A stretch of 57,573 nucleotides of DNA from Falsirhodobacter flavus (GTDB lineage Bacteria; Pseudomonadota; Alphaproteobacteria; Rhodobacterales; Rhodobacteraceae), in assembly GCA_029846755.1 (NCBI GenBank), contig JARWBI010000014.1:1-57573 (forward strand), in the 5' to 3' direction. Below, piece by piece: positions 50,995 through 57,573 of this stretch. The notes beneath the pieces are model-generated. The model worked only from the letters and a program-made list of their open reading frames with translations. It was not told the origin of the DNA and searched no databases. Within the stretch, counting starts at the first letter, position 1, and the number at the start of each line of letters is the position of its first letter. The position numbers and the translations under genes were made by a program.

Positions 50995-51045
50995 TACTAC
51001 CGAGTAGTATATAGTTGCTTCACTCAACCTAAGGTAGAGTGAAGC
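50995..51045. promoter_or_regulatory. Palindromes in the promoter of the type I secretion operon
   Basis: A 29-base palindrome at 51017-51045 has 14-base arms around one A, with a single mismatch (left arm GCTTCACTCAACCT). Next to it is TACTAC-CGA-GTAGTA at 50995-51009. They lie between the start of the ABC gene and the divergent membrane-protein gene. A dimeric regulator binding here is the simplest reading. A T run at 51050-51056 could also let the larger hairpin stop plus-strand transcription. Confidence 0.6.
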
Positions 51046-51056
51046 GTCATTTTTTT

Positions 51057-51343
51057 GCCCGATTTCTGCCAATTTCCCTCGGTGGCAGCGAGCAGCCCCA
51101 TAAATCCTGCTTTGATGACAGTGTCGCCCAAAGAATGTGACAGACGCAGCGTCATTTCTGCACCTGCGCGATGACTCGCCCAGTGAATCCTCGGCTTTGG
51201 GCAAAAATCGGCAAGAAAGGGCGGAATAGACGCAGGTGTTGCGCGTCATCCCTGCGGCAGTTCGCCTCGGAAGACGTTCCGATCTTCCCCGCTGCCATAT
51301 TTGCGTTACGATTCTGTCATGTTTTTGTTGGGTGGGTGTCATC
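51057..51343. other. Upstream region of the membrane-protein gene
   Basis: The rest of the divergent gap between the type I secretion operon and the gene at 51344. It contains no clear gene. Partial repeats such as CGCCCAAAG and CTTTGGGC are present but not convincing as operators. Confidence 0.3.
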
Positions 51344-52075
51344 ATGCGGCGCATCGTCGATCTGTTTCGTTTTCCCGATGCCCCCCGGCTGGTCTCTCGC
51401 TGGTTCTGGACGCTGGCTTTAATCGATCTCGCGCTGGTCGCCCTGTTCCTTGCGCTGCGTCTGATGCAGGGCTTCGACATGATCCCCCGGATACCGCCCC
51501 GGCTGGACATCTTCAGCGATACCGGCCTGCCGGAACGGTTCAACCACGCCAAATGGGCCGGGATCGCGTTCCTTCTGCTCCTGACCTTTCATCGCCTGCG
51601 GGTGCCGGCGCTTTTGGCGATGTCGGTGCTGTTCCTGCTGATCCTTGCGGACGACTCGATGCGGCTGCATGAACGCGGAAGCGAGGCGCTCGCGATCCTC
51701 TGGCCCAACATGCCCACCTTTGGCATGACGCGGGCCGAGGCGGGAGAGGTCACGACATGGTCGCTTCTGGGCGCGGTGGTGGTGCCGATACTCGCCTGGG
51801 GTTTCCTCTCGACCCCGCGCGATTGGTGGCCGCGCATCCGCTGGCCGATGCTGGGCTTCGCGGGCATCCTGTTCTTTGCCATCGGCATGGATGTGGCCCA
51901 GCAGCCGCTTTGGTTCATCGACAATCAGGCGATCTTCTATTGGGGCAAGCTCGGCCTTGGGTTGATCGAGGATACGGGCGAAGCGGTGTTCGGATCCCTG
52001 ACGCTCGCCTATTGCATCGGCCTTTGGCACCTTCATGCGCGAGCGTCCGAACCTGTCCACGCCCCTGCCGAGTAA
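51344..52075 (+). CDS. Hypothetical six-helix membrane protein
   Basis: A 243-residue protein from ATG 51344 (GGTGGGTG upstream), with six or so hydrophobic helices separated by short loops (WFWTLALIDLALVALFLALR, IAFLLLLTF, LLAMSVLFLLILADD). Two acidic motifs are notable: ADDSMRLHE and GLIEDTGEA. I do not recognise the family. Its position before an acyltransferase and beside the secretion genes suggests an envelope role. Confidence 0.65.
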   Translation: MRRIVDLFRFPDAPRLVSRWFWTLALIDLALVALFLALRLMQGFDMIPRIPPRLDIFSDTGLPERFNHAKWAGIAFLLLLTFHRLRVPALLAMSVLFLLILADDSMRLHERGSEALAILWPNMPTFGMTRAEAGEVTTWSLLGAVVVPILAWGFLSTPRDWWPRIRWPMLGFAGILFFAIGMDVAQQPLWFIDNQAIFYWGKLGLGLIEDTGEAVFGSLTLAYCIGLWHLHARASEPVHAPAE

Positions 52076-52221
52076 CGTCTTCACCCTTGGGCAAGGAATG
52101 GCCCAAGATCGCGCCATCCCCGCGCGGCTTTCGGCGCATGCGATGCTGCGCCTGCATCTTTAACCTTTCGGTGATATTTAAAAATGTATCTTTCCCCGTC
52201 ATCGGGGCAAAGGATCGCAGC

Positions 52222-53145
52222 ATGGACCGCATAGAATGGATAGATGTCGCCAAGGGCGTCTCGATCGTTCTGGTCGTCTTCTATCACGCGCTGATGTTCG
52301 CCGAATTGCAGGGGATCCCCGTCTCGGGCCTCTATGCCGAACTGAACGCGCCGCTGCGTTATATCCGGATGCCGCTGTTCTTCACGGTCTCGGCGCTGCT
52401 GCTTGGGTCCGCGTCGGGGATGTCGTTTCCGGCCTTCGTGACGAAATGGATCCTGCCCAGCCTTTGGGTGCTTGCGGTCTGGAACCTCGTCTATGCTGCC
52501 ATCGGCGATGCCGATTTCGGTTTTGACGAGTTGGTCACCCCCTATGGCCATCTGTGGTTCCTGTGCGCGCTGATCCTGTTTCGGCTGGCATGGCTGGGCC
52601 TTGACCGGATGCGCCTGCCCGCGCTGGCCGGGGCTGCGGGCCTGTCCTTCTGGATGCTGTGGGAGCCGATCGCCGGGATGAACCTGCTGGCCCGGAATGT
52701 GCTGGCCTATCTGTTCTTCTTCCTTGCCGCCGCCTGGTATGGCCGCCCCATCGCCGCATGGATCACGCGGAACCAGTGGACCGCCTTCATCCTTGGCGCG
52801 CTGGCAACGGCAATCTCGTGGAAATTGACCTTCCGCTTCGGTGTCTCGGTCGCGGGGGTCGGAATGCTCTGGGCGGCGTCTTCGCTGATTGCGCGGATGC
52901 GTCTGCCCTGCGACGCGCTGCGCTGGCTGGGCCGCCATTCGCTGGAAGTGTTCCTGATCCATTATGCGCTGCTTCTGCCGCTGGTGCTGGCGGCAGCGCA
53001 TCTGCCCGGCGCGGCATGGCTTCTACCGCCCACCGTGACGGCGGCGGCGATCCTGATCCCCATCGGCTTGCGCCGCCTGACCGATCCGGTTGCACCTTGG
53101 CTTTATCGCGTGCCCAAGCTGGAGCGGCGACGCCTAGCGGCGTAA
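52222..53145 (+). CDS. Acyltransferase family 3 (OafA/GumF-like)
   Basis: A 307-residue membrane acyltransferase. ATG 52222 has AAAGGATCGC upstream. The family start is clear: RIEWIDVAKGVSIVLVVFYH with the conserved His, then RMPLFFTVSALLLG, HLWFLCALILFRLAW, and GRHSLEVFLIHY near the end. It would acylate the polysaccharide in the periplasm and is the third such gene on the plasmid. Its stop overlaps the convergent parB stop by 12 bases. Confidence 0.88.
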   Translation: MDRIEWIDVAKGVSIVLVVFYHALMFAELQGIPVSGLYAELNAPLRYIRMPLFFTVSALLLGSASGMSFPAFVTKWILPSLWVLAVWNLVYAAIGDADFGFDELVTPYGHLWFLCALILFRLAWLGLDRMRLPALAGAAGLSFWMLWEPIAGMNLLARNVLAYLFFFLAAAWYGRPIAAWITRNQWTAFILGALATAISWKLTFRFGVSVAGVGMLWAASSLIARMRLPCDALRWLGRHSLEVFLIHYALLLPLVLAAAHLPGAAWLLPPTVTAAAILIPIGLRRLTDPVAPWLYRVPKLERRRLAA

Positions 53146-54096
53146 CCACTCCTCCAGTCGCGCGCGGAAGGCGGCATCAACACCAGGGCCGTCCAAGCGC
53201 AGCGCGGCGGGTTTGCCGGTCAGACGGATGCCGGGGGCGATCTCGGCTGCTTTAGGCTTTTCGGCTTTCGGCGGGGCGATCAGGCGGGTCAGAACGGCAG
53301 CCTCCGCCTCGGCCGTGTCCTGCCCCAAGGCGGCGGCAGCGCGGGCGGCAAAGCCCGGCTCCTCCTCCAGCCGTTTGACCAGCGACAGGCCCAGCCGTTC
53401 CGGAATCGCCGCCGGGAACCGCAGCGCTTCGCCAAGCCCGCGATGCAGCGTGACGAAGGATCCAATCTTGGACCGCTTCGCTCGGCTGGCATTGGCATAG
53501 AGCCGTTGCAGCGCCTCGCGCTCCGATCCGAAGACCCCCGCCTCCACCGCCTTGGCCGCGATCCGGGCGCGTTCGTAATAGGACAGGCCCGCGCGGATTT
53601 CGTTCTCCTCGACCATCGCGACATAGGCATCGGCGGCGGCGGCAGGTTTGCGCAGCATCGCCAGCACGCGGGGAAAACTGCCCGTCTCCTGCTGCAACGC
53701 CTTCAGCGCCGCCAGGCGCCGCCAGCCGGAGATGAGGCCGAAGCGCCCCTGCCCCAGATCCGTCACCTCGATCGGGATGCGCTGGCCATTCGCGCGGATG
53801 CTCTCGATCAGGCCCGACATCTCCTCGGGGTCGGCGGCGATCCGGTCGCGGACCAGATGGTCGACCTCCACCGCCTCCAGCGGCAAGGCCTGCACGAAGC
53901 GCCCCTCGGCGCGGGCGCGGGAAATTTCGGCCGCCATTTCCTGAAGCGCGGCAATCTCGGCGGATTCGGCCGCGACCGAGGCGATGGGTGCGGGCCTCGA
54001 TTGAACAGGCCGGCCGAAGGGCATGGCCTTCGTCTCCAGCGGGGCATCGGGGGCCGCATCCTCGAACGGCCCGGCAAGGCGTCTGCGTTTTGCCAT
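53134..54096 (-). CDS. parB: Plasmid partition protein ParB
   Basis: A 320-residue ParB/Spo0J-family protein. The ParB nuclease-like domain contains DRIAADPEEMSGLIESIRANGQRIPIEV (shortened: GLIESIRANGQRIPIEV) and GLISGWRRLAALKAL; a helix-turn-helix-like region follows (SKIGSFVTLHRGLGEALRF). The start at ATG 54096 shares one base with the parA stop. It should bind the three GTTTCGCGCGCGAAAC sites nearby and, with ParA, spread plasmid copies to daughter cells. Confidence 0.92.
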   Translation of the reverse strand: MAKRRRLAGPFEDAAPDAPLETKAMPFGRPVQSRPAPIASVAAESAEIAALQEMAAEISRARAEGRFVQALPLEAVEVDHLVRDRIAADPEEMSGLIESIRANGQRIPIEVTDLGQGRFGLISGWRRLAALKALQQETGSFPRVLAMLRKPAAAADAYVAMVEENEIRAGLSYYERARIAAKAVEAGVFGSEREALQRLYANASRAKRSKIGSFVTLHRGLGEALRFPAAIPERLGLSLVKRLEEEPGFAARAAAALGQDTAEAEAAVLTRLIAPPKAEKPKAAEIAPGIRLTGKPAALRLDGPGVDAAFRARLEEWLRR

Positions 54097-55505
54097 CACA
54101 TCTCCTCCCGTTTCGCGCGCGAAACATCCAGCTCGTCCCGCCGCCAGATCCCGACCAGCAGGCGCTTGAACGCGGCATAGGTGGCGTCGAACGTCTCGCG
54201 CCCGCGGATATAGGTGTCGCGGTTGAAGTCGCGGTAATCGGCCTCGTAGATGCCGGCCACCTGCTCGCCCGCCTGCCCGATCAGCGCCGTGAAGCCCTGG
54301 CGCGAGGGCGACAGCGTGCGCCCCAGATAGGCCTGCATCAGCCCCGCCAGTTCCGCCTGCTGGCTGCCGTCGAACCGCGTGACGACTGCCCGCACCGCAT
54401 CCCATTCGAAGGACAGCTCCTCGCGGCCAAGGGCGCGGGCGGCGATGTTCTCGCCCTCCTCGATGGAACTGAACGTCGAATGTAGCATATCGAAGAACCG
54501 GCCCGTGCTGTCGAACTCCAGAAAGGATGCGCCCAGCGGCACCAGCAGGATATCCGCCGCCGCCAGCCCGTTGATCGTCAGATAGCCAAGCGCCGGGGGC
54601 GTATCGAGGAAGACGATGTCGTATTCGTCCAAGACCCCATCCTCGGCCAGCACATCGGTCAGCGCATCCCACAGCTTCCAGCCGCGCGCAGCCATGCGCC
54701 AGACGGGGATCTGGAACTCCGCCCAGTAGAGGTTCAACTGCGCACCGATCAGGTCGATATTCGGCCAGTGGGTCTTCTTGACCAGATCCTGCGCCCGGAC
54801 CTTCAGCGCGTCCGAAAGCGTGTCGTCGATCGGGATCGGCGCCTCGCCCCGCTCGATCCGGCCCTGGTTCGTCGCCCGCAGATGCCGCGCGTAATGGCGG
54901 GCCAGAAGCGGAAAGGACGTCTCCCATTCATCCGCGACCTTGCCGCCGAAGATGGATGTCATCGACCCCTGGCTGTCCAGATCGATCACCAGCACGCGAT
55001 ACCCGTCCAGCGCCGCCGACATGGCCAGATGCGCCGCAGTGGATGTCTTGCCCACCCCGCCCTTGAAGTTGGCGACAGCGACGATCTTGGCCGGGACATC
55101 CTTGGGACGGTAGGGTTTGTATTCCTTCGCCTTGGACCCTTCGGCAGCGAAATGGGCGCGCAGGCGCAAGACCTCGTCCAGCGTGAACCACTTGGCCCCG
55201 CCCTCGGTCTCGGACGCGCCTTGGGGCAGCGCGGGGTTGTCGCGCAGCACGCGGCGGAAATGGGCGGCGGCGACCGGGATCAGATAGCGGGTGATTTCCC
55301 ATGTCGAGAACAGACGCAGGGTCTTCCGCCCCTCGGCATTCAGCCCCCGCCCGACCAGATCGTCCCGCCCCTTGGCGCAGGCTTCGGCGATGCGGGCAAA
55401 GCCCTCTGTCGTCGTCGCCTCGCCCAATTCGGCCAGCGCGGCATCAGGCGAGATGTTGAAATAGGGAGGAAGCGGCGCTTCGTCCTCCTTGACCTTCCTG
55501 ACCAT
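54096..55505 (-). CDS. parA: Plasmid partition ATPase ParA
   Basis: A 469-residue ParA of the long plasmid type, with an N-terminal DNA-binding extension of about 110 residues. The deviant Walker A is NFKGGVGKTSTAAHLA and Walker B is YDIVFLDTPPALGYLT. ATG 55505 has GGGGCAG upstream. The 3' end contains a parS-like palindrome (54110-54125) that codes for the VSRAKR part of the C-terminus, so the centromere sits inside the gene. It is divergent from repA across the origin region. Confidence 0.93.
   Translation of the reverse strand: MVRKVKEDEAPLPPYFNISPDAALAELGEATTTEGFARIAEACAKGRDDLVGRGLNAEGRKTLRLFSTWEITRYLIPVAAAHFRRVLRDNPALPQGASETEGGAKWFTLDEVLRLRAHFAAEGSKAKEYKPYRPKDVPAKIVAVANFKGGVGKTSTAAHLAMSAALDGYRVLVIDLDSQGSMTSIFGGKVADEWETSFPLLARHYARHLRATNQGRIERGEAPIPIDDTLSDALKVRAQDLVKKTHWPNIDLIGAQLNLYWAEFQIPVWRMAARGWKLWDALTDVLAEDGVLDEYDIVFLDTPPALGYLTINGLAAADILLVPLGASFLEFDSTGRFFDMLHSTFSSIEEGENIAARALGREELSFEWDAVRAVVTRFDGSQQAELAGLMQAYLGRTLSPSRQGFTALIGQAGEQVAGIYEADYRDFNRDTYIRGRETFDATYAAFKRLLVGIWRRDELDVSRAKREEM
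54110..54125. promoter_or_regulatory. parS-like centromere site 2, inside parA
   Basis: GTTTCGCGCGCGAAAC lies 14 bases upstream of the parB start and within the last codons of parA. ParB binding here could also repress its own operon. Confidence 0.85.
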
Positions 55506-55600
55506 AAAACTGCCCCATATGCCGTCTTTTGGACAAAGTAACATGATTCGCAGCATATGGAATGAAAATCGGCATCAACAGTGATTTTCCCAAGCAATTC

Positions 55601-55699
55601 CGGCATTTCCCTTGGTGCGCCCGATGCTTTTCCGAAAAAATCTCTGTTATATTCCGGTTATTAAGTAGTTACGCCCCTGCACTACCCTTGGAAATGCCG
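55601..55699. promoter_or_regulatory. Inverted repeat flanking the AT-rich part of the origin region
   Basis: CGGCATTTCC at 55601-55610 and GGAAATGCCG at 55690-55699 are exact reverse complements. The sequence between them is AT-rich and includes TATATT at 55648-55653. It probably holds promoters for repA or parA, or a melting region for the origin. Confidence 0.6.
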
Positions 55700-55736
55700 T
55701 GTCTACAAGGGGTTGAGACGATCCTAACAGCCTCAG

Positions 55737-55802
55737 GCGATTCCGGAACCACGTTTGTGCGACTCCGGAACCACGTCCGGGCGAATCCGATCCCACGTTT
55801 CC
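55737..55802. promoter_or_regulatory. Origin iterons: three tandem 22-bp repeats
   Basis: Three adjacent units of exactly 22 bases start with GCGA and share the core TCCGGAACCACGT (third copy TCCGATCCCACGT): 55737-55758, 55759-55780 and 55781-55802. They lie just upstream of repA and are the expected RepA binding sites of the replication origin and the basis of copy-number and incompatibility control. Confidence 0.92.
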
Positions 55803-55819
55803 GGTGCTGGACAGCGGCC

Positions 55820-55828
55820 TGTGGATAA
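55820..55828 (-). promoter_or_regulatory. DnaA box
   Basis: TGTGGATAA is the reverse complement of the consensus DnaA box TTATCCACA. It lies 17 bases after the last iteron, consistent with a host-DnaA-assisted plasmid origin. Confidence 0.85.
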
Positions 55829-55895
55829 CCTTAGGGTGGGCGTCAACGAAACCACGATAAGAGCCTGCCCCAAGGCAGGCCGTCCGAGGGCAGAC

Positions 55896-56909
55896 ATGGC
55901 AGGACTTTCCCGGCAGATCCGGGCGCGCGGAGAGCCTCCGCCGCCGGTCGCCCATGCAGACTTCTTCGTCTGCGATATCTTCGATGCCCTGCCCAAGGAC
56001 GATCTGGGCAGCATGGAACATCCGATGTTCTCGCTGTCCACCCGGCCCGATACGCGCATCCTGACCTATCTGCACAACGGGGCCGAGATCACGGTCACGC
56101 CTTCGGTGAAGGGCCTCGCCACGATCCATGACAAGGACATCCTGATCTTCTGCATCAGCCAGCTGATGGCGGCGATCAACATGGGCCGTCCCGTTTCGCG
56201 CGAGCTGCATCTGAAGGCGGCGGACCTGATGGCCGCCACCCATCGCGAGGCCTCGGGCGACGGCTATGCCCGCCTGCGCGAGGCGTTCGAGCGGCTGGCC
56301 GGCACCCGTATCACCACCAATATCGTGACCGGCGATATCGAGACCACCACCGGCTTCGGAATGATCGAGGGCTGGCAGATCGTGCGCCACACCCGCGGCG
56401 GGCGGATGGTCAGCGTGCGTGTGACGCTGTCGGACTGGCTGTTCCGGGCGGTCACCTCGCGTTCGGTCCTGACGCTGTCGCGCGACTATTTCCGTCTGCG
56501 CAAACCGCTGGAGCGCCGGGTCTATGAACTGGCGCGCAAGCATTGCGGACGGCAGCCCGACTGGCGTGTTTCGGTCGAAACCCTGCAGAAGAAATCCGGC
56601 AGCGCCTCGCCCCGCCGCGTGTTCCGCAAGATGATCCGCGACATGATCGCCGCAGACCCCCTGCCCGATTACCAGATGGAGGAGGAGCCGGGCGATCTGA
56701 TCCGCGTCTTCCCCCGCCGGCTGGTGCTCGATGCCGGAGAAGGCCCGCTGCTGACCCCCGAGGTGCTGGACGCCGCCCGCGCCCTTGCCCCCGGCTGGGA
56801 CGTCCACGCGCTGGAGGCCGATTGGCGCAGCTTCTGGGCGGCTTCCGGGCGCCCTCGCCTGCGGTCGGTGGAAAAGGCTTTCCTTGGATATGTCCGCAGC
56901 CGGATCTGA
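55896..56909 (+). CDS. repA: Plasmid replication initiator RepA (RPA family)
   Basis: A protein of about 337 residues of the RPA/RepA initiator family found on many roseobacter plasmids. Conserved stretches include FFVCDIFDALPKDDLGSMEH, then PMFSLSTRPDTRIL, TPSVKGLATIHDKDILIFC, ISQLMAAINMG, LSRDYFRLRKPLERRVYELA and WRSFWAASGRP. The frame is open further upstream, but that part would be encoded by the iterons, so ATG 55896 is the more likely start; GTG 55836 is another option. It binds the adjacent iterons and starts replication. Confidence 0.92.
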   Translation: MAGLSRQIRARGEPPPPVAHADFFVCDIFDALPKDDLGSMEHPMFSLSTRPDTRILTYLHNGAEITVTPSVKGLATIHDKDILIFCISQLMAAINMGRPVSRELHLKAADLMAATHREASGDGYARLREAFERLAGTRITTNIVTGDIETTTGFGMIEGWQIVRHTRGGRMVSVRVTLSDWLFRAVTSRSVLTLSRDYFRLRKPLERRVYELARKHCGRQPDWRVSVETLQKKSGSASPRRVFRKMIRDMIAADPLPDYQMEEEPGDLIRVFPRRLVLDAGEGPLLTPEVLDAARALAPGWDVHALEADWRSFWAASGRPRLRSVEKAFLGYVRSRI

Positions 56910-56910
56910 T

Positions 56911-56926
56911 GTTTCGCGCGCGAAAC
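56911..56926. promoter_or_regulatory. parS-like centromere site 3
   Basis: GTTTCGCGCGCGAAAC here extends to the perfect 20-bp palindrome ATGTTTCGCGCGCGAAACAT (56909-56928), immediately after the repA stop. Confidence 0.88.
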
Positions 56927-56984
56927 ATTTACAGCCTTCATGCTACGCCCTAGCCTCTCGCAGCCGCAGCAGAGGAAGCCGCAT

Positions 56985-57542
56985 ATGTCCGAACCCGCCC
57001 GCAAAAAACGGATGTCCAAGCCGCAGCGCCTCTTGCGCCTTCTGGGATCGACCCTCGATCCCCGTGCATGGGCGCATCTGTTCAAGCTGGTGAACTACTA
57101 CAACTACAGCCATGTTGCGCCGCTTCGGGCGATGAAGATCGGCCCCGGCGCGGCAATCAGCCCGAACGTCTATTTCTCGAACCCCGAAAGGATTACGGCG
57201 GGGCGCAACCTTCGGCTGGGCGCGCATTGCAAGATATGGGCCGGGCCAGGAACGGGGCGGATCGTGATGGGCGACGATGTGCTGTTCGGGCCGGAGGTGA
57301 TGATCACCGCCGCCAATTACCGTTACAACGATGGCCATCCCGTGAACGATCAGGCGATGGACGAAGGCGATGTGGTCATCGGCAACGATGTCTGGCTGGG
57401 AACGCGGGTGATGGTGCTGCCGGGGGTCACGATCGGCGATGGGGCCATCGTGGGGGCAGGGTCGGTGGTCACGAAGGACATCCCCGCCATGTCGGTCGCG
57501 GTCGGCGTTCCGGCCCGCGTCGTGGGCCAGCGCCAGGTCTGA
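56985..57542 (+). CDS. Hexapeptide-repeat acyltransferase (WcaF/maltose O-acetyltransferase type)
   Basis: A 185-residue left-handed beta-helix acyltransferase. ATG 56985 has AGAGGAAG upstream. The repeats run from MKIGPGAAISPNVYFSN to [20 protein letters not shown] and end with VAVGVPARVVGQRQV. ITAANYRYNDGHPVNDQ fits the catalytic loop of sugar O-acetyltransferases (His in GHPVND). It is the second such enzyme on the plasmid. The gene is complete here; its end is duplicated at 1-46 because of the circular overlap. Confidence 0.9.
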   Translation: MSEPARKKRMSKPQRLLRLLGSTLDPRAWAHLFKLVNYYNYSHVAPLRAMKIGPGAAISPNVYFSNPERITAGRNLRLGAHCKIWAGPGTGRIVMGDDVLFGPEVMITAANYRYNDGHPVNDQAMDEGDVVIGNDVWLGTRVMVLPGVTIGDGAIVGAGSVVTKDIPAMSVAVGVPARVVGQRQV

Positions 57543-57573
57543 ATGTTTCGCGCGCGAAACGCATGGGGCGCGC
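57497..57573. repeat. Terminal direct repeat (right copy)
   Basis: Identical to bases 1-77, including parS-like site 1 (57545-57560). Trimming one copy gives the 57,496-bp circle. Confidence 0.95.

Noticed and set aside
55755-55895. An N-terminal extension of RepA starting at 55755
   Set aside because: These codons would be made of the iterons and the DnaA box, and family similarity begins only after the ATG at 55896.

Overview
The window is a complete circular plasmid. Bases 1-77 are repeated exactly as bases 57497-57573, so the replicon is 57,496 bp with a 77-bp assembly overlap. Most genes are GC-rich. The replication and partition genes (RepA initiator of the RPA family with iterons; ParA and ParB), the VPLPA-CTERM sorting signals and the XrtD-type exosortase point to an alphaproteobacterium of the order Rhodobacterales (roseobacter or Paracoccaceae type). 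It looks like an exopolysaccharide or biofilm plasmid.

Layout. (1) 53.1-57.5 kb: backbone with parA, parB, repA, three 22-bp iterons, a DnaA box and three identical 16-bp parS-like palindromes. (2) 0.1-15.6 kb: a secreted beta-helix/LamG protein, an acetyltransferase/SGNH-hydrolase pair, six glycosyltransferases, a pyruvyltransferase, a Wzx flippase, an acyltransferase and a GDP-mannose 6-dehydrogenase. (3) 15.6-19.2 kb: an AT-rich insert with a Wzy-like polymerase, an acyltransferase and a second, Sec-exported beta-helix protein. (4) 19.5-33.8 kb: an exosortase-type EPS export locus with two VPLPA-CTERM proteins, secretion ATPase, Wzz-like co-polymerase, tyrosine kinase, glycosyltransferase, initiating sugar transferase, TPR lipoprotein, Wza-like exporter, outer-membrane barrel, XrtD-EpsI fusion and a rhomboid protease. 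(5) 33.8-41.5 kb: mannose-1-P guanylyltransferase/isomerase, a GT39-like membrane transferase, a GT2-GtrA protein, a GtrA protein, an FAD oxidoreductase and a GT2. (6) 41.6-45.2 kb: a tightly coupled operon of a cobalamin-binding radical SAM protein, a nitric oxide synthase oxygenase and a GT2. (7) 45.6-47.7 kb: decayed insertion sequences, including an IS1182-type remnant split by a 110-bp MITE. (8) 47.8-53.1 kb: a type I secretion ABC transporter and its HlyD adaptor, a membrane protein and an acyltransferase.

How it fits together (inference). The sugar transferase starts a lipid-linked repeat unit. The glycosyltransferases extend it, and the GDP-mannose genes may supply mannose and mannuronate. 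Pyruvyl, acetyl and other acyl groups decorate it. Wzx flips it, Wzy with Wzz and the kinase polymerises it, and the Wza-like protein and barrel export it. VPLPA-CTERM proteins are processed by XrtD and probably become cell-surface or matrix proteins. The type I system may secrete the beta-helix protein at 105-2345, which lacks a signal peptide and resembles polysaccharide lyases or epimerases.

The most unusual content is the NOS/radical-SAM/GT2 operon. I know of no described pathway with this combination. No tRNA, rRNA or CRISPR array was seen.
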